Shown: one piece after another, positions 28,736-37,042 of the stretch
Layout: every line of letters starts with the position of its first letter
Numbering within the stretch: position 1 is the first letter of the stretch
NCBI RefSeq assembly: GCF_026341275.1
Contig: NZ_JAIFZO010000002.1
Span: 5,982,118 to 6,046,117, forward strand
Reading direction: 5' to 3'
Length of the DNA: 64,000 nucleotides
Source: Streptomyces ortus
GTDB lineage: Bacteria > Actinomycetota > Actinomycetes > Streptomycetales > Streptomycetaceae
Notes under the pieces: model-generated
What the model saw: only the letters and a program-made list of their open reading frames with translations
What the model was told of the DNA's origin: nothing
Databases searched by the model: none
Translations under genes and position numbers: made by a program

Positions 28736-30400
28736 ATGACGAATTACAGCGAACCGGCCGAGAACCCCGCCGACGGTGACACCGGCCGATGCGACGAGAC
28801 CGCCGCGCAGAACGGCACGGACAGGCAGGACAGCCAGAGCCAGCAGAGCAATCACAGCCACCAGAGCAGGCAGAGCGGGTGGGAGGGCCACGACGGGACG
28901 ACCTCTGCCGGTGCGGCACACACCGCGGTCGGCGGTTCACCTGGCGCGACCGGCAGCCTGTGTCCGAACCACCAGGTCACCCTCCGCACACCGGCCGAAC
29001 TGGCCGACGCCCTGCCGTACCTGCTCGGATACCGGCCCGAGGACAGCATCGTGCTCGTCGCCCTGCACGACAGGGACGGGCGTGGCCGTTTCGGCGGACG
29101 GGCCCGACTCGGCATCCCGAGCCACGCGGACGACTGGCCGTCCGTGGCGCAGCAGCTGACGCACGGCCTGGTGAAGGGCAGCGAGCGAAGGGGGGCCCTG
29201 CCCGAGAGCATGGTCGCCTTCCTCTGTCACGAACCCGGGAAAGGGGAGTCGGGCCGGGCGGTCATGGAACGGCTGCGTCCGCTCGCCCAGCTGCTGCGCA
29301 CGGCCTGCGGAGCACTCGACGTCCCGGTGATCGAGGCGCTGTGCATCTCGGACGGCCGCTTCTGGTCGTACTGCTGCCCCAGCGAGCACTGCTGTCCGCC
29401 GGACGGTACGTCCATGGGGCTGCCGGGCACGTCCGTGCTGGCGGCGGCTGCCACCTACGCCGGGCTGCAGGTGCGGGGCACCCTGCGGCAGTTGCGGGCG
29501 AGGCTCACGCCCTGGGAGAGCAAGGCGGCGCTGGAGCAGGAATCCGCGCTGGACGCGGTGAGCATGGCGCTGATTCCCCGGATTCTGGACGACGAGAGTC
29601 GCTCCGGGGTGGCGGCCGGCACCTTGGAGCTGGCCCGACAGGTCATGCGCCGGTTCGCCGACACCACCTCCGCAGCTCCGGGGCCCGGCACACTGCCGGC
29701 GGACCTCCGGGACGACGAGCTACTGCGTCACGAGGAGGCGGCCACGTTGATCCTCGGGCTGCAGGACCGCACCACCCGGGACCGGGCGGCAGTGTGGATG
29801 GAGGGGGACGAGGCCGGACCTGCCCTGCGTCTCTGGAGGGCCCTGGCACGCCGCTGCGTCGGATCGTACGGGGAGCACGCGGCGGCGCCCCTCACGCTCG
29901 CCGGGTGGGTCGCCTGGTCCTCGGGCGACGAGCTGGAGGCGCGCGAGGCCCTGGCCATGGCACTCGGAGCGGATTCCGGATACCTCTTCGCCCGGCTGCT
30001 CCACCAGGCGTGCAACGAGGGTCTGGACCCGGAGACGATCCGCCGCTGTCTGCGGGGGGAGCGCGCCGAGCATGCCGACGGTGAGGTGCTTGCCTCGTCG
30101 GCGGCGTGTGTGGGGCCGTCGGGCGCCGATGGGCTGCCCGGAGAGGTTCCGGCGGGGCCCGCCAAGGGCTCCGCCCGTCGCCGACGCAGGTCGCGCGCCG
30201 CGGAGGGCGTGGTCGACCGGCCTGGTTCCCGACCGGCCGGTACGGGTGGCACACGCCGTCCTCGCGCCGCTCCTTCCGGTTCGGCGTCCCATGCGCAGGG
30301 AGGTCCGGGCCGCGATGGCGACGGCACTCCTGGTGCGACTCGCTCTCGCCGCACCGGGCGGTCCGGAACGCCGAAGAGTGAGTCGAAGGGCGAGGCGTGA
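28736..30400 (+). CDS. DUF4192 domain protein
   Basis: Product of 554 residues from ATG 28736. The first 80 residues are polar and low in complexity (many Gln, Asn, Ser, His). The DUF4192 domain begins at VTLRTPAELADALPYLLGYRPEDSIVLVALHD and continues through GLVKGSERRGALPESMVAFLCH to the region RFADTTS (about 310). A second part holds WMEGDEAGPALRLWRALARR and APLTLAGWVAWSSGDELEAREALAMALGAD, followed by a basic, Pro/Gly-rich tail. The family is widespread in actinobacteria, with no known function; the tail and position beside recQ suggest a nucleic-acid link, but that is inference. Confidence 0.88.
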   Translation: MTNYSEPAENPADGDTGRCDETAAQNGTDRQDSQSQQSNHSHQSRQSGWEGHDGTTSAGAAHTAVGGSPGATGSLCPNHQVTLRTPAELADALPYLLGYRPEDSIVLVALHDRDGRGRFGGRARLGIPSHADDWPSVAQQLTHGLVKGSERRGALPESMVAFLCHEPGKGESGRAVMERLRPLAQLLRTACGALDVPVIEALCISDGRFWSYCCPSEHCCPPDGTSMGLPGTSVLAAAATYAGLQVRGTLRQLRARLTPWESKAALEQESALDAVSMALIPRILDDESRSGVAAGTLELARQVMRRFADTTSAAPGPGTLPADLRDDELLRHEEAATLILGLQDRTTRDRAAVWMEGDEAGPALRLWRALARRCVGSYGEHAAAPLTLAGWVAWSSGDELEAREALAMALGADSGYLFARLLHQACNEGLDPETIRRCLRGERAEHADGEVLASSAACVGPSGADGLPGEVPAGPAKGSARRRRRSRAAEGVVDRPGSRPAGTGGTRRPRAAPSGSASHAQGGPGRDGDGTPGATRSRRTGRSGTPKSESKGEA

Positions 30401-30692
30401 GGTCGGCGCCAGGGGCGGGGCGGGGTGTCCAGTGAGGCCGTGGGCTTCCGGGAGTCAGTCAGGCCGGCCGGGCCGCGGTGTCGGTGGATCGGCCGGTCGG
30501 GTCCGATCGGCGGGCTTGCGCCGACCCGGGCGTGACTCGGGACAGGTCAGCTCCGTTCACCTGTGTGGCGCAGCCCGCAAGCGTGCCGTGCCCTCGCATC
30601 GGCCTCGCCCCGTCGGAGCCCTCGCACCTCGCCGAGCCCTCATACACCGCCGAGCATCCACTCAGCGCACGGAGTACGGAAGAAGCCGCCCC
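30401..30692. other. intergenic region with GAGCCCTC repeats
   Basis: This 292-bp gap between DUF4192 and the debranching-like gene contains short repeats of the type CGGAGCCCTCGCACCTCGCC near 30613-30650. No gene or clear promoter was recognised. Confidence 0.4.
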
Positions 30693-32777
30693 ATGCCTCT
30701 GCCCACCCCGTCCTCCATGCCCTCCGGCCCGAACAGCGGCCCGTCGTCCTTCGGCAGTTCCGACCGGCCCTCAATGGGTCGCGGCGCCGCCCTTGCCCCG
30801 CAGACGGCGCCGGTCGTGCCACGCGGCACGGTGTCCCTGCCACCCGCCCACGCCGCACTGATCTGTGTCGCCCTGCCGGGGCTCGCCATCTCCACGGATC
30901 AGGGGCAGCTGACGGGACATGGCCTTGAGGGCTTCTACCGATCGGGCCGGCGCGTGCTCTCCCGGTGCCGGCTGCGGGTGGCGGGCCGGGAGCCGCTCGC
31001 GGTCCAGGCCCGGATGGTCGCGCCCGACCAGGCGCGATTCGCGGCGGTCCTGAGCCTCCGCGCCGACGGTGGCCCCGACCCGGACGTCCTGGTCGAACGT
31101 ATGCGATACGCGGACGGCACGGAGCGGATCACCCTGCGCAGCGCGGCCGACCGGCCTCTGCGCCTCCCCGTCGAGGTGGCGCTCGGCACGGACCTGGCCG
31201 AACTGGGTGCGGTCGCGGCGGGGAGAGCCGGCCCCGATCTGCCGGCCAGCGTCCACGACTCGGGCATGCGGTGGTCGTGTGCCACCGGGGACTCCGTTGT
31301 CACGGCCGACCCGCCGCCCGCGGATGCGCTGGCCTCCGCCGGGCTGCTGCGCTGGGAGTTCGAACTGCTTCCCGGCGGCGCCCGTAGCGTGGAACTGCGG
31401 GTGGGTCCGGCGGGGGCGAGGCCCCTGCGGGTCGTCGCGCGTGGTGCCACAAGCCCCCTCGCTCCGGCCCGGGCCGATAGTGACGATCCACGGGCCGAGG
31501 CACTTCTGCGCGCCAGCATCGAGGATCTGCAGGCCCTTCTGCTGCGTGACCCCGTGCAGCCGTCCGACGCACACCTGGCGGCCGGGGCCCCCTGGCGCTG
31601 CGGCATGGCACCGGCCGAGGCTCTGGCGGCAGCTCGCATGACTCTGCCGCTGGGTACGCGTCTCGCCGCGGGAACCCTGCGAACCCTCGCCCGCACCCAA
31701 CTCGTGGGCGCCGGACCAGGCTCCGGTCTGATTCCCGGCCCGCGCAGGCAGGCCGGTGCGCAACTGCCACCGACCTGCACGGGGCAGGAAGCGACGCTGT
31801 TGTTTCCCGTGGTGCTCGCGGAGGCCCGCCGCTGGGGGCTCTCCGGGGCGGAGACGGAGGAGTTGCTGCCCGCGGCCGAACGTTGCCTCCAGTGGCTGCG
31901 GACCGCGGTCGGGGACGGTACGTACCTGGCGGACCCGCACCCGGGCGGGCCATGGCGCTGTGAGACACAGGCGCACGCTCATCGGGCCGCTCTGCTGGGC
32001 GCCGACCTCCTCGACGCGTACGGCAGGGAAGGCGGCGCCGAGTTGCGGCGGTGGGCGGGGGCTATGAGTACGGCGTTCCGGCAGGACTTCTGGATCGAGG
32101 ACAGAGGAGGCGGCAGACCGGCCGCGGCCCTGCTGCCGGGTGGACGGATCGTGCCGTACCTGGGTTCCGGCGGTGTCCACCTGCTCGATACCGGACTGCT
32201 CGGAGCGGGTGCGGCGGCACCGGGTCTGCTCGATCAGGCGCAGACGGAACAGCTCGCGCGTCTGCTCGGCGGACCCGCCATGGACTCGGGCTGGGGACTG
32301 CGCAGCCTCGGGGTGAAGGAGACGGGCTACAACCCCTTCGGGCATCGGAGCGGTGCCGTGCGCGTCCATGAGACGGCACTCGCCGTGGCGGGGCTGGCCG
32401 CAGCGGGTTACGAGAAGGAGGCGAGTGCGCTGCTGCTGGGCGTGCTGGCGGCGGCGGAGGCCTTCGGTCACCGGCTGCCGGAGATGTACGCGGGGGAGCG
32501 GCGCACGGAAGGCGGTTCCCCGGTTCCGCATCCGGCGGCCTGCAGACCGGCGGCCACCGCCGCGGCCGCCGGTGTCCTCCTGCTCGCCACGCTCACCGGG
32601 ATCCGTCCCGACGTGCCGGCCGGCACGGTGACGCTGCGTCCGGTGCGCGGTGCTCCGCTGGGAGAGATCGGGCTGACCGGCCTGCGCGTCGCGGGTGCCC
32701 CCTTCTCCGTACGTGTCAGCAGGCTGGGTCTGGCCATGGTCGAGGAGGCGGCCGACGGGCTCCAGCTGGGGGCGTGA
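30693..32777 (+). CDS. glycogen debranching N-terminal domain protein (amylo-alpha-1,6-glucosidase-like)
   Basis: Product of 694 residues from ATG 30693; the start is not strongly marked and a nearby later one is possible. The first 60 residues are Ser/Pro-rich. Then comes the GDE N-terminal-like beta-sandwich: AALICVALPGLAISTDQGQLTGHGLEGFYRSGRRVLSRCRLRV. The C-terminal part has an alpha/alpha-toroid look (TLFPVVLAEARRWGLSG-type helices, WLRTAVGDGTYLADP, GLRSLGVKETGYNPFGHRSGAVRVHETALAVAGLAAAGY). This resembles archaeal/bacterial GDE enzymes. The usual catalytic acids were not confirmed, so activity is uncertain. Substrate may be glycogen or a related polysaccharide. Confidence 0.75.
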   Translation: MPLPTPSSMPSGPNSGPSSFGSSDRPSMGRGAALAPQTAPVVPRGTVSLPPAHAALICVALPGLAISTDQGQLTGHGLEGFYRSGRRVLSRCRLRVAGREPLAVQARMVAPDQARFAAVLSLRADGGPDPDVLVERMRYADGTERITLRSAADRPLRLPVEVALGTDLAELGAVAAGRAGPDLPASVHDSGMRWSCATGDSVVTADPPPADALASAGLLRWEFELLPGGARSVELRVGPAGARPLRVVARGATSPLAPARADSDDPRAEALLRASIEDLQALLLRDPVQPSDAHLAAGAPWRCGMAPAEALAAARMTLPLGTRLAAGTLRTLARTQLVGAGPGSGLIPGPRRQAGAQLPPTCTGQEATLLFPVVLAEARRWGLSGAETEELLPAAERCLQWLRTAVGDGTYLADPHPGGPWRCETQAHAHRAALLGADLLDAYGREGGAELRRWAGAMSTAFRQDFWIEDRGGGRPAAALLPGGRIVPYLGSGGVHLLDTGLLGAGAAAPGLLDQAQTEQLARLLGGPAMDSGWGLRSLGVKETGYNPFGHRSGAVRVHETALAVAGLAAAGYEKEASALLLGVLAAAEAFGHRLPEMYAGERRTEGGSPVPHPAACRPAATAAAAGVLLLATLTGIRPDVPAGTVTLRPVRGAPLGEIGLTGLRVAGAPFSVRVSRLGLAMVEEAADGLQLGA

Positions 32778-32873
32778 GGATCGGTCCCCCGCGGACCTGG
32801 GCTCACGAGGGCCGCTGTGTGCTGTCCGAGGGCGTCGGATCCCCATGTGAGCGACCCGTGAAGAGAGTGTTTA

Positions 32874-32888
32874 TCGTCAGGCAGACGA
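32874..32888. promoter_or_regulatory. inverted repeat upstream of the Nudix/NrtR-like gene
   Basis: TCGTC and GACGA flank the spacer AGGCA, ending one base before the -10 hexamer TATGAT (32890-32895). The position fits an autoregulatory operator. Confidence 0.5.
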
Positions 32889-32889
32889 C

Positions 32890-32895
32890 TATGAT
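32890..32895 (+). promoter_or_regulatory. putative -10 for the NrtR-like gene
   Basis: TATGAT is 6 bases before the ATG at 32902. No ribosome binding site lies between, so the message is probably leaderless. Confidence 0.6.
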
Positions 32896-32901
32896 CGCGG
32901 C

Positions 32902-33660
32902 ATGCCCTACGACCCGTCAGCTTTCGCGCCGTTCGCCGTCACCGTCGACCTGGTCGTGCTGACCGTGCGTCGTCACGCGCTGTGCGCGCTGGCGATCCGC
33001 AGGGGCGAGCCGCCCTTCCAGGGGCGGTGGGCACTGCCCGGTGGGTTCGTGCGGCCCGACGAAGACCTGTCGCAGGCCGCGGCCCGGGAGCTGCGGGAGG
33101 AGACCGGGCTGTGCGCACACTCCCCGGACGCTCCCGTGCAGGCGAACGGGGCTCACCTGGAGCAGCTCGCGACCTACGGCGACCCCAAGCGTGACCCGCG
33201 CATGAGGGTCGTCAGCGTCGCCCATCTCGCTCTCGCGCCCGACCTGCCCGCGCCCAGAGCCGGCGGAGACGCGAACAGCGCGCGCTGGGCTCCCGTCGAG
33301 GACCTGCTTCAGCAGGGCGGCTACGGACGTGACGGGGAGCAGGCCGCGCCCCTCGCCTTCGATCACGCCCAGATCCTGTCGGACGGCGTGGAGCGTGCCC
33401 GTTCCAAGATCGAGTACTCGTCGCTGGCCACGGCCTTCTGCCCGCCCGAGTTCACGGTCGGAGAGCTGCGCCGCGTGTACGAGGCGGTGTGGGGGGTGGC
33501 GCTCGACCCGCGCAACTTCCACCGCAAGGTGACCGGTACGCCGGGTTTCCTCGTCCCCACGGGCGGGACCACGACCCGGCAGGGCGGCCGTCCCGCCCAG
33601 CTCTTCCGGGCGGGCGGCGCCACCCTGCTCAACCCGCCGATGCTCCGCCCCGAAGTCTGA
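32902..33660 (+). CDS. Nudix-domain protein with winged helix, NrtR-like regulator or hydrolase
   Basis: Product of 252 residues. The Nudix box GGFVRPDEDLSQAAARELREETGL (47-70) fits GX5EX7REUXEEXGU. The C-terminal third (YSSLATAFCPPEFTVGELRRVYEAVWG to KVTGTPGFLVP) matches the winged helix of NrtR regulators. NrtR proteins usually repress NAD-synthesis or sugar genes and bind ADP-ribose in the Nudix fold; in many the Nudix box is inactive, but here the glutamates are intact. An inverted repeat over the promoter hints at autoregulation. No NAD gene is adjacent, so its targets are unclear. Confidence 0.86.
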   Translation: MPYDPSAFAPFAVTVDLVVLTVRRHALCALAIRRGEPPFQGRWALPGGFVRPDEDLSQAAARELREETGLCAHSPDAPVQANGAHLEQLATYGDPKRDPRMRVVSVAHLALAPDLPAPRAGGDANSARWAPVEDLLQQGGYGRDGEQAAPLAFDHAQILSDGVERARSKIEYSSLATAFCPPEFTVGELRRVYEAVWGVALDPRNFHRKVTGTPGFLVPTGGTTTRQGGRPAQLFRAGGATLLNPPMLRPEV

Positions 33661-33774
33661 CGCCGAGCCGGGAGCCGTCGGCCACGACGACGGCACTGAG
33701 GCAAAGCGGCCGGACCGGCGGGAAGGCTGCTCCCGGGCGCGCCCGAGGTGACCGGGAAACGGTACATATCGCGC

Positions 33775-33780
33775 TATCTT
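33775..33780 (+). promoter_or_regulatory. putative -10 for the degenerate ABC gene
   Basis: TATCTT lies 7 bases before the GTG at 33788, with no ribosome binding site between. This supports the GTG over the slightly earlier TTG as the start. Confidence 0.5.
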
Positions 33781-33787
33781 GCTTTGG

Positions 33788-35587
33788 GTGATCCAGGCCA
33801 TCGGACTGACCAGCAACGCCCGCAAGGAGCTTCCCCCCGCTGTCGACGACGTCTCTTTCGAGGCGCCCCCCGGCCGCGTCACGGCGCTCCTCGGAGCCCC
33901 GGGCGCAGGCAAGACAACCGCCCTCAGGCTCATGCTCGAACTGCAACAGGGCCGCGGAATCACCTACTTCAGAGGCCGCCCGCTGCACCGCATCGCCCAC
34001 CCCTCGCGCGAGGTGGGCGTTCTCCTCGGTGAGGTTCCCGGCCACCCGGCACGCACGGTCCGGGGCCAACTCCGCATGCTGTGCGCCGCGGCGGGCGTAC
34101 CCGCGCGCCGCGCCGACGACGTCCTGGAGGTGGTGGGGCTGGTCAGCCTGCGTGACGAACGTCTGGGAACTCTCTCGCGAGGTATGGACCGCCGCCTGGG
34201 CCTCGCTTGTGCCCTGCTGGCCGATCCGCACACCCTCGTGCTCGACGGCGCCACGGACGGACTCTCCGCTCGCGAAAGCCGCTGGCTGCACGGAGTGCTG
34301 CGCGCCCACGCCGATGCGGGCGGCACCGTGCTGTTCGCCACGGACGACCCCAGGGAGGCCGCGCGGACCGCCGACCGGGTCGTCACGCTGGAGAAGGGCA
34401 GGCTCGTCGCCGACCAGGAGGCCGCGGATTTCGCCCGCACCCGGCTCCGGCCGCGCGTCGTCGTCCGGAGCCCGCACGCCGCCCGGCTCGGTGCCCTGCT
34501 GGTCAAGGAGGCCCGCGCCGACCGGTGTTCCGTCGAGGTCGTGCGGGAGGACGGCAACCGCCTTTCCGTGTACGGCAGCACCTGTGCGGACATCGGCGAG
34601 TCCGCCTACCGCCACGGCATCCTCGTACATCAACTCGCCGACGAGGTGGGGGACATGGGGGCGGCGTCCGCGCCGGAACCGGAGGAGCGTCCCCGGGCGG
34701 GGGAGGTGGAGACCGAGGTCGAGGACGGGGGTGGGGCCGGTCCTTCGGTGCGGAGCGCGGGGGTGCGGGGCGGGCGTGAACTGTCGCCGCTGCCGCCGCC
34801 CGTCACCGTCCGCCGGGGCGCCGGCCCCCTGCGTCCGTTGCGCTACGAGCTGCGCCGGGCGGCGGGAGTCGCGACGGGCTGGCTCACCGCGGCCGCCGTG
34901 CTCGCGGTCTCCGCCCTCGTGTCCGTACTCCTCGCCAGAGCGGGCCACACACCGCAGTCGCGGTTGCTCGCCGCGTGGCCGCGGGACTTTCCCCTGCCGC
35001 CCGCGGCGCTCGGTGCGGGACTGCTCGGCGCCTTCGCCTTCGGTGACGAGTTCCGTCACCCCGCACTGGCCACCGACCGCGGTACCGTCCCCCGGCGCCT
35101 TGGGCTGCTGGCCGCCAAACTCGTCGTCGCGGCGGCCACCGCGCTGACGCTCGCCCTCGGCGTGGTGGGTTTGAACGCCGAACTGCTCCACATCGTCTAC
35201 GGACGGGAGCTGACCGGAGTTCCGCCGGACTGGATCCCTCTGGGTGCCAGTTGGATCGGTCTCGTGATCGGCTGCGCCTGGGCGGGTGTTCTGGCGGCGG
35301 GGATCTTCCGGTCCACCACGGCCGGTCTGGCGGCGGTGCTCGCCGTGCCGATCCTGGTCGTACCGCTGGTGCAGAAGGTTCTGGAGGGGCCGTCGGTCCG
35401 GACGGCCGCCGGGGTCTCGACGCGGCTGCGTGAGCTCGTACTGGTGCGGTGGCCGTTCGGGGGCGAGCACTATCTGGTCGCCGCGGCGGGAGTGATCGCC
35501 CAACCCGTCGCGGGCGCATTGATGTTGTCACTCACCGCTCTGCTCTGCGCTTATCTGCTCACGAGCCTGCGGAGCCGGGTTCGATGA
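33788..35587 (+). CDS. ABC transporter-like protein with degenerate ATPase fused to membrane domain
   Basis: Product of 599 residues. The N-terminal nucleotide-binding domain has a good Walker A (LLGAPGAGKTT, 35-44). Later motifs are altered: the Q-loop region reads VGVLLGEVPGHP without glutamine, Walker B is LVLDGATDGL with Gly in place of the catalytic Glu, and the switch His region reads VLFATDDPREA. An acidic/Gly linker (about 290-335) leads to roughly six hydrophobic segments from about 360 to the end. The half-transporter layout is like drug or peptide exporters, but ATP hydrolysis by this domain looks doubtful. It may act as a regulator or with another ATPase. It precedes whiH by 162 bp. 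Confidence 0.85.
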   Translation: MIQAIGLTSNARKELPPAVDDVSFEAPPGRVTALLGAPGAGKTTALRLMLELQQGRGITYFRGRPLHRIAHPSREVGVLLGEVPGHPARTVRGQLRMLCAAAGVPARRADDVLEVVGLVSLRDERLGTLSRGMDRRLGLACALLADPHTLVLDGATDGLSARESRWLHGVLRAHADAGGTVLFATDDPREAARTADRVVTLEKGRLVADQEAADFARTRLRPRVVVRSPHAARLGALLVKEARADRCSVEVVREDGNRLSVYGSTCADIGESAYRHGILVHQLADEVGDMGAASAPEPEERPRAGEVETEVEDGGGAGPSVRSAGVRGGRELSPLPPPVTVRRGAGPLRPLRYELRRAAGVATGWLTAAAVLAVSALVSVLLARAGHTPQSRLLAAWPRDFPLPPAALGAGLLGAFAFGDEFRHPALATDRGTVPRRLGLLAAKLVVAAATALTLALGVVGLNAELLHIVYGRELTGVPPDWIPLGASWIGLVIGCAWAGVLAAGIFRSTTAGLAAVLAVPILVVPLVQKVLEGPSVRTAAGVSTRLRELVLVRWPFGGEHYLVAAAGVIAQPVAGALMLSLTALLCAYLLTSLRSRVR

Positions 35588-35674
35588 CGACCACCCGTGC
35601 ACGTGTGTTCCCCTGATGCGCACAACTCCGCGCAGAACGCCCATTTCTTTACGATAAGGCGTCAATTGCGACGC

Positions 35675-35688
35675 GGTGAGCGATCACC
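35675..35688. promoter_or_regulatory. inverted repeat GGTGA-N4-TCACC upstream of whiH
   Basis: A perfect 5-base inverted repeat with spacer GCGA, 27 bp before the WhiG-type promoter. A GntR-type autoregulatory site is one possibility; WhiH is known to affect its own transcription. Confidence 0.4.
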
Positions 35689-35714
35689 CTTTCGTGTGCT
35701 TTTCACCAAAGACC

Positions 35715-35742
35715 TCAAGGGAGTTGGAGACGACGCCGACAA
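35715..35742 (+). promoter_or_regulatory. WhiG-type promoter for whiH
   Basis: TCAA (35715-35718), a 16-base spacer, and GCCGACAA (35735-35742) match the sigma-WhiG consensus TAAA-N15/16-GCCGATAA with one change in each element. whiH is an established WhiG target. The -10 ends 7 bases before the GTG, so the message is probably leaderless. Confidence 0.85.
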
Positions 35743-35749
35743 ATGATCC

Positions 35750-36637
35750 GTGACTACCCTTGCGCACGCCATGATGACAGCCGCCCGTTCCGCAGATTCC
35801 GGCCTCACCGGTCCGGGCGAACTCGACCGCTACCCCTACGCGGAGGGACCCGGCGCGGACCGCGTCAGCAGCTCTGTGTGGGATGCCACGGACCCCGACC
35901 TGGGCCGCATGGGGCGACGTGCCGCCGGAAGTCGCGGCCGCGGCCTGCATGGCCAACTGGTTCAGCAGCTGGGTCAGATGATCGTCTCCGGGGACCTGGG
36001 CGCCGACCGCCCGCTCGTCCCCGAGGAGATCGGCCAGCGATTCGAGGTCTCCCGCACCGTCGTCCGTGAGTCCCTGCGCGTCCTTGAGGCGAAGGGCCTG
36101 GTCAGTGCCCGCCCCAATGTCGGCACACGGGTACGTCCGGTCAGCGACTGGAACCTCCTGGACCCCGACATCATCGAATGGCGCGCCTTCGGCCCGCAGC
36201 GCGACGACCAGCGTCGTGAGCTGAGCGAGCTGCGCTGGACGATCGAGCCGCTGGCCGCCCGCCTTGCCGCCGGGCACGGTCGGCCGGAGGTCCAGCAGCG
36301 GCTCACCGACATGGTCGAGATCATGGGGCACGCGATGGGGCAGGGTGACGCGCTCACCTTCTCGCGGGCCGACGCGGAGTTCCACTCGCTGCTCATCCAG
36401 GTCGCGGGCAACCGCATGCTGGAGCACCTCTCCGGGATCGTGTCGGCCGCGCTCCAGGTGTCCGGCGGCCCGATCGCGGGCTGCGACCGGCCGACCGAGG
36501 CCTCCCTCTCGCACCACGCCCGCATCGCCGACGCGCTCGCGGCGGGCGACGCCTCGGGCGCGGAGGCGGCCATGCGGCAGCTGCTCACCGTTCACCCCGA
36601 GGTGGAGCGCGTCGTGCCCGCGCCGCGCGAGCACTGA
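35750..36637 (+). CDS. whiH: WhiH, GntR/FadR-family sporulation regulator
   Basis: Product of 295 residues from GTG 35750. The first 60 residues are variable. The GntR winged helix is around 65-135 (LHGQLVQQLGQMIVSGDLG, RPLVPEEIGQRFEVSRTVVRESLRVLEAKGLV, GTRVRPVSDWNLLDPDI). The C-terminal FadR-type helical domain follows (ELSELRWTIEPLAARLAA, ADAEFHSLLIQVAGNRMLEHL). WhiH is needed for septation of aerial hyphae into spores. Identification rests on its place immediately before hrdB, FadR-type structure and the WhiG promoter. A downstream in-frame ATG at 35771 is an alternative start. Confidence 0.94.
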   Translation: MTTLAHAMMTAARSADSGLTGPGELDRYPYAEGPGADRVSSSVWDATDPDLGRMGRRAAGSRGRGLHGQLVQQLGQMIVSGDLGADRPLVPEEIGQRFEVSRTVVRESLRVLEAKGLVSARPNVGTRVRPVSDWNLLDPDIIEWRAFGPQRDDQRRELSELRWTIEPLAARLAAGHGRPEVQQRLTDMVEIMGHAMGQGDALTFSRADAEFHSLLIQVAGNRMLEHLSGIVSAALQVSGGPIAGCDRPTEASLSHHARIADALAAGDASGAEAAMRQLLTVHPEVERVVPAPREH

Positions 36638-37042
36638 TCGCGTACCGCGGGTGGCGCGGTCGGGAGCGTTCGCCCGGCGTGGCACCGTTCGGCCGGCGAA
36701 CCGTCTGCCGCCGGGCCCCGCCGGATCCTCCAGGAGTCCGGCGGGGCCCGGCGGTGCGATGGGTGCTGGAATCGGCCACCGACCACCTTTGACCGCATCT
36801 GGCAGTTTTAGATGCTTACGGGGTGTGACTCGGGCCACGCAGATTGGGCGTAACACTCTTCGGGACAGCGCGATGACCTAAGAGGTGACAGCCGAGTAGG
36901 GAATACGGGCGCCGCTTCAGGCGCTGTGACTCTCCCCGGCTCCCGCCCGCGCCGTCGGCCCACTCCAAAGCCGGCGGTCGTCGGCTCCTCTCCGCAGTGG
37001 ACGGGGCCGGAAGCCGTTTTCCAACGTTCCGAGAGGTTGTTC
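36638..37042. other. whiH-hrdB intergenic region, hrdB promoter zone
   Basis: This 405-bp region starts with the whiH terminator (36711-36751). The rest should hold the hrdB promoters. TTGACC at 36789-36794 is the best -35-like hexamer, but the -10 spacing is poor. A GGAAT at 36900-36904 resembles a SigR -35 but lacks a good GTT partner. Confidence 0.5.
36711..36751 (+). terminator. terminator after whiH
   Basis: Perfect 15-base arms (36711-36725 and 36737-36751) around an 11-base loop, 73 bp after the whiH stop. Confidence 0.9.

Noticed and set aside
30401-30692. Small gene between DUF4192 and the debranching-like gene
   Set aside because: Short frames exist, but none has a ribosome binding site plus recognisable sequence.
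36900-36930. SigR-type promoter (GGAAT) upstream of hrdB
   Set aside because: hrdB is reported to have a SigR promoter, but the GTT element is not found at 18-19 bases from this GGAAT.
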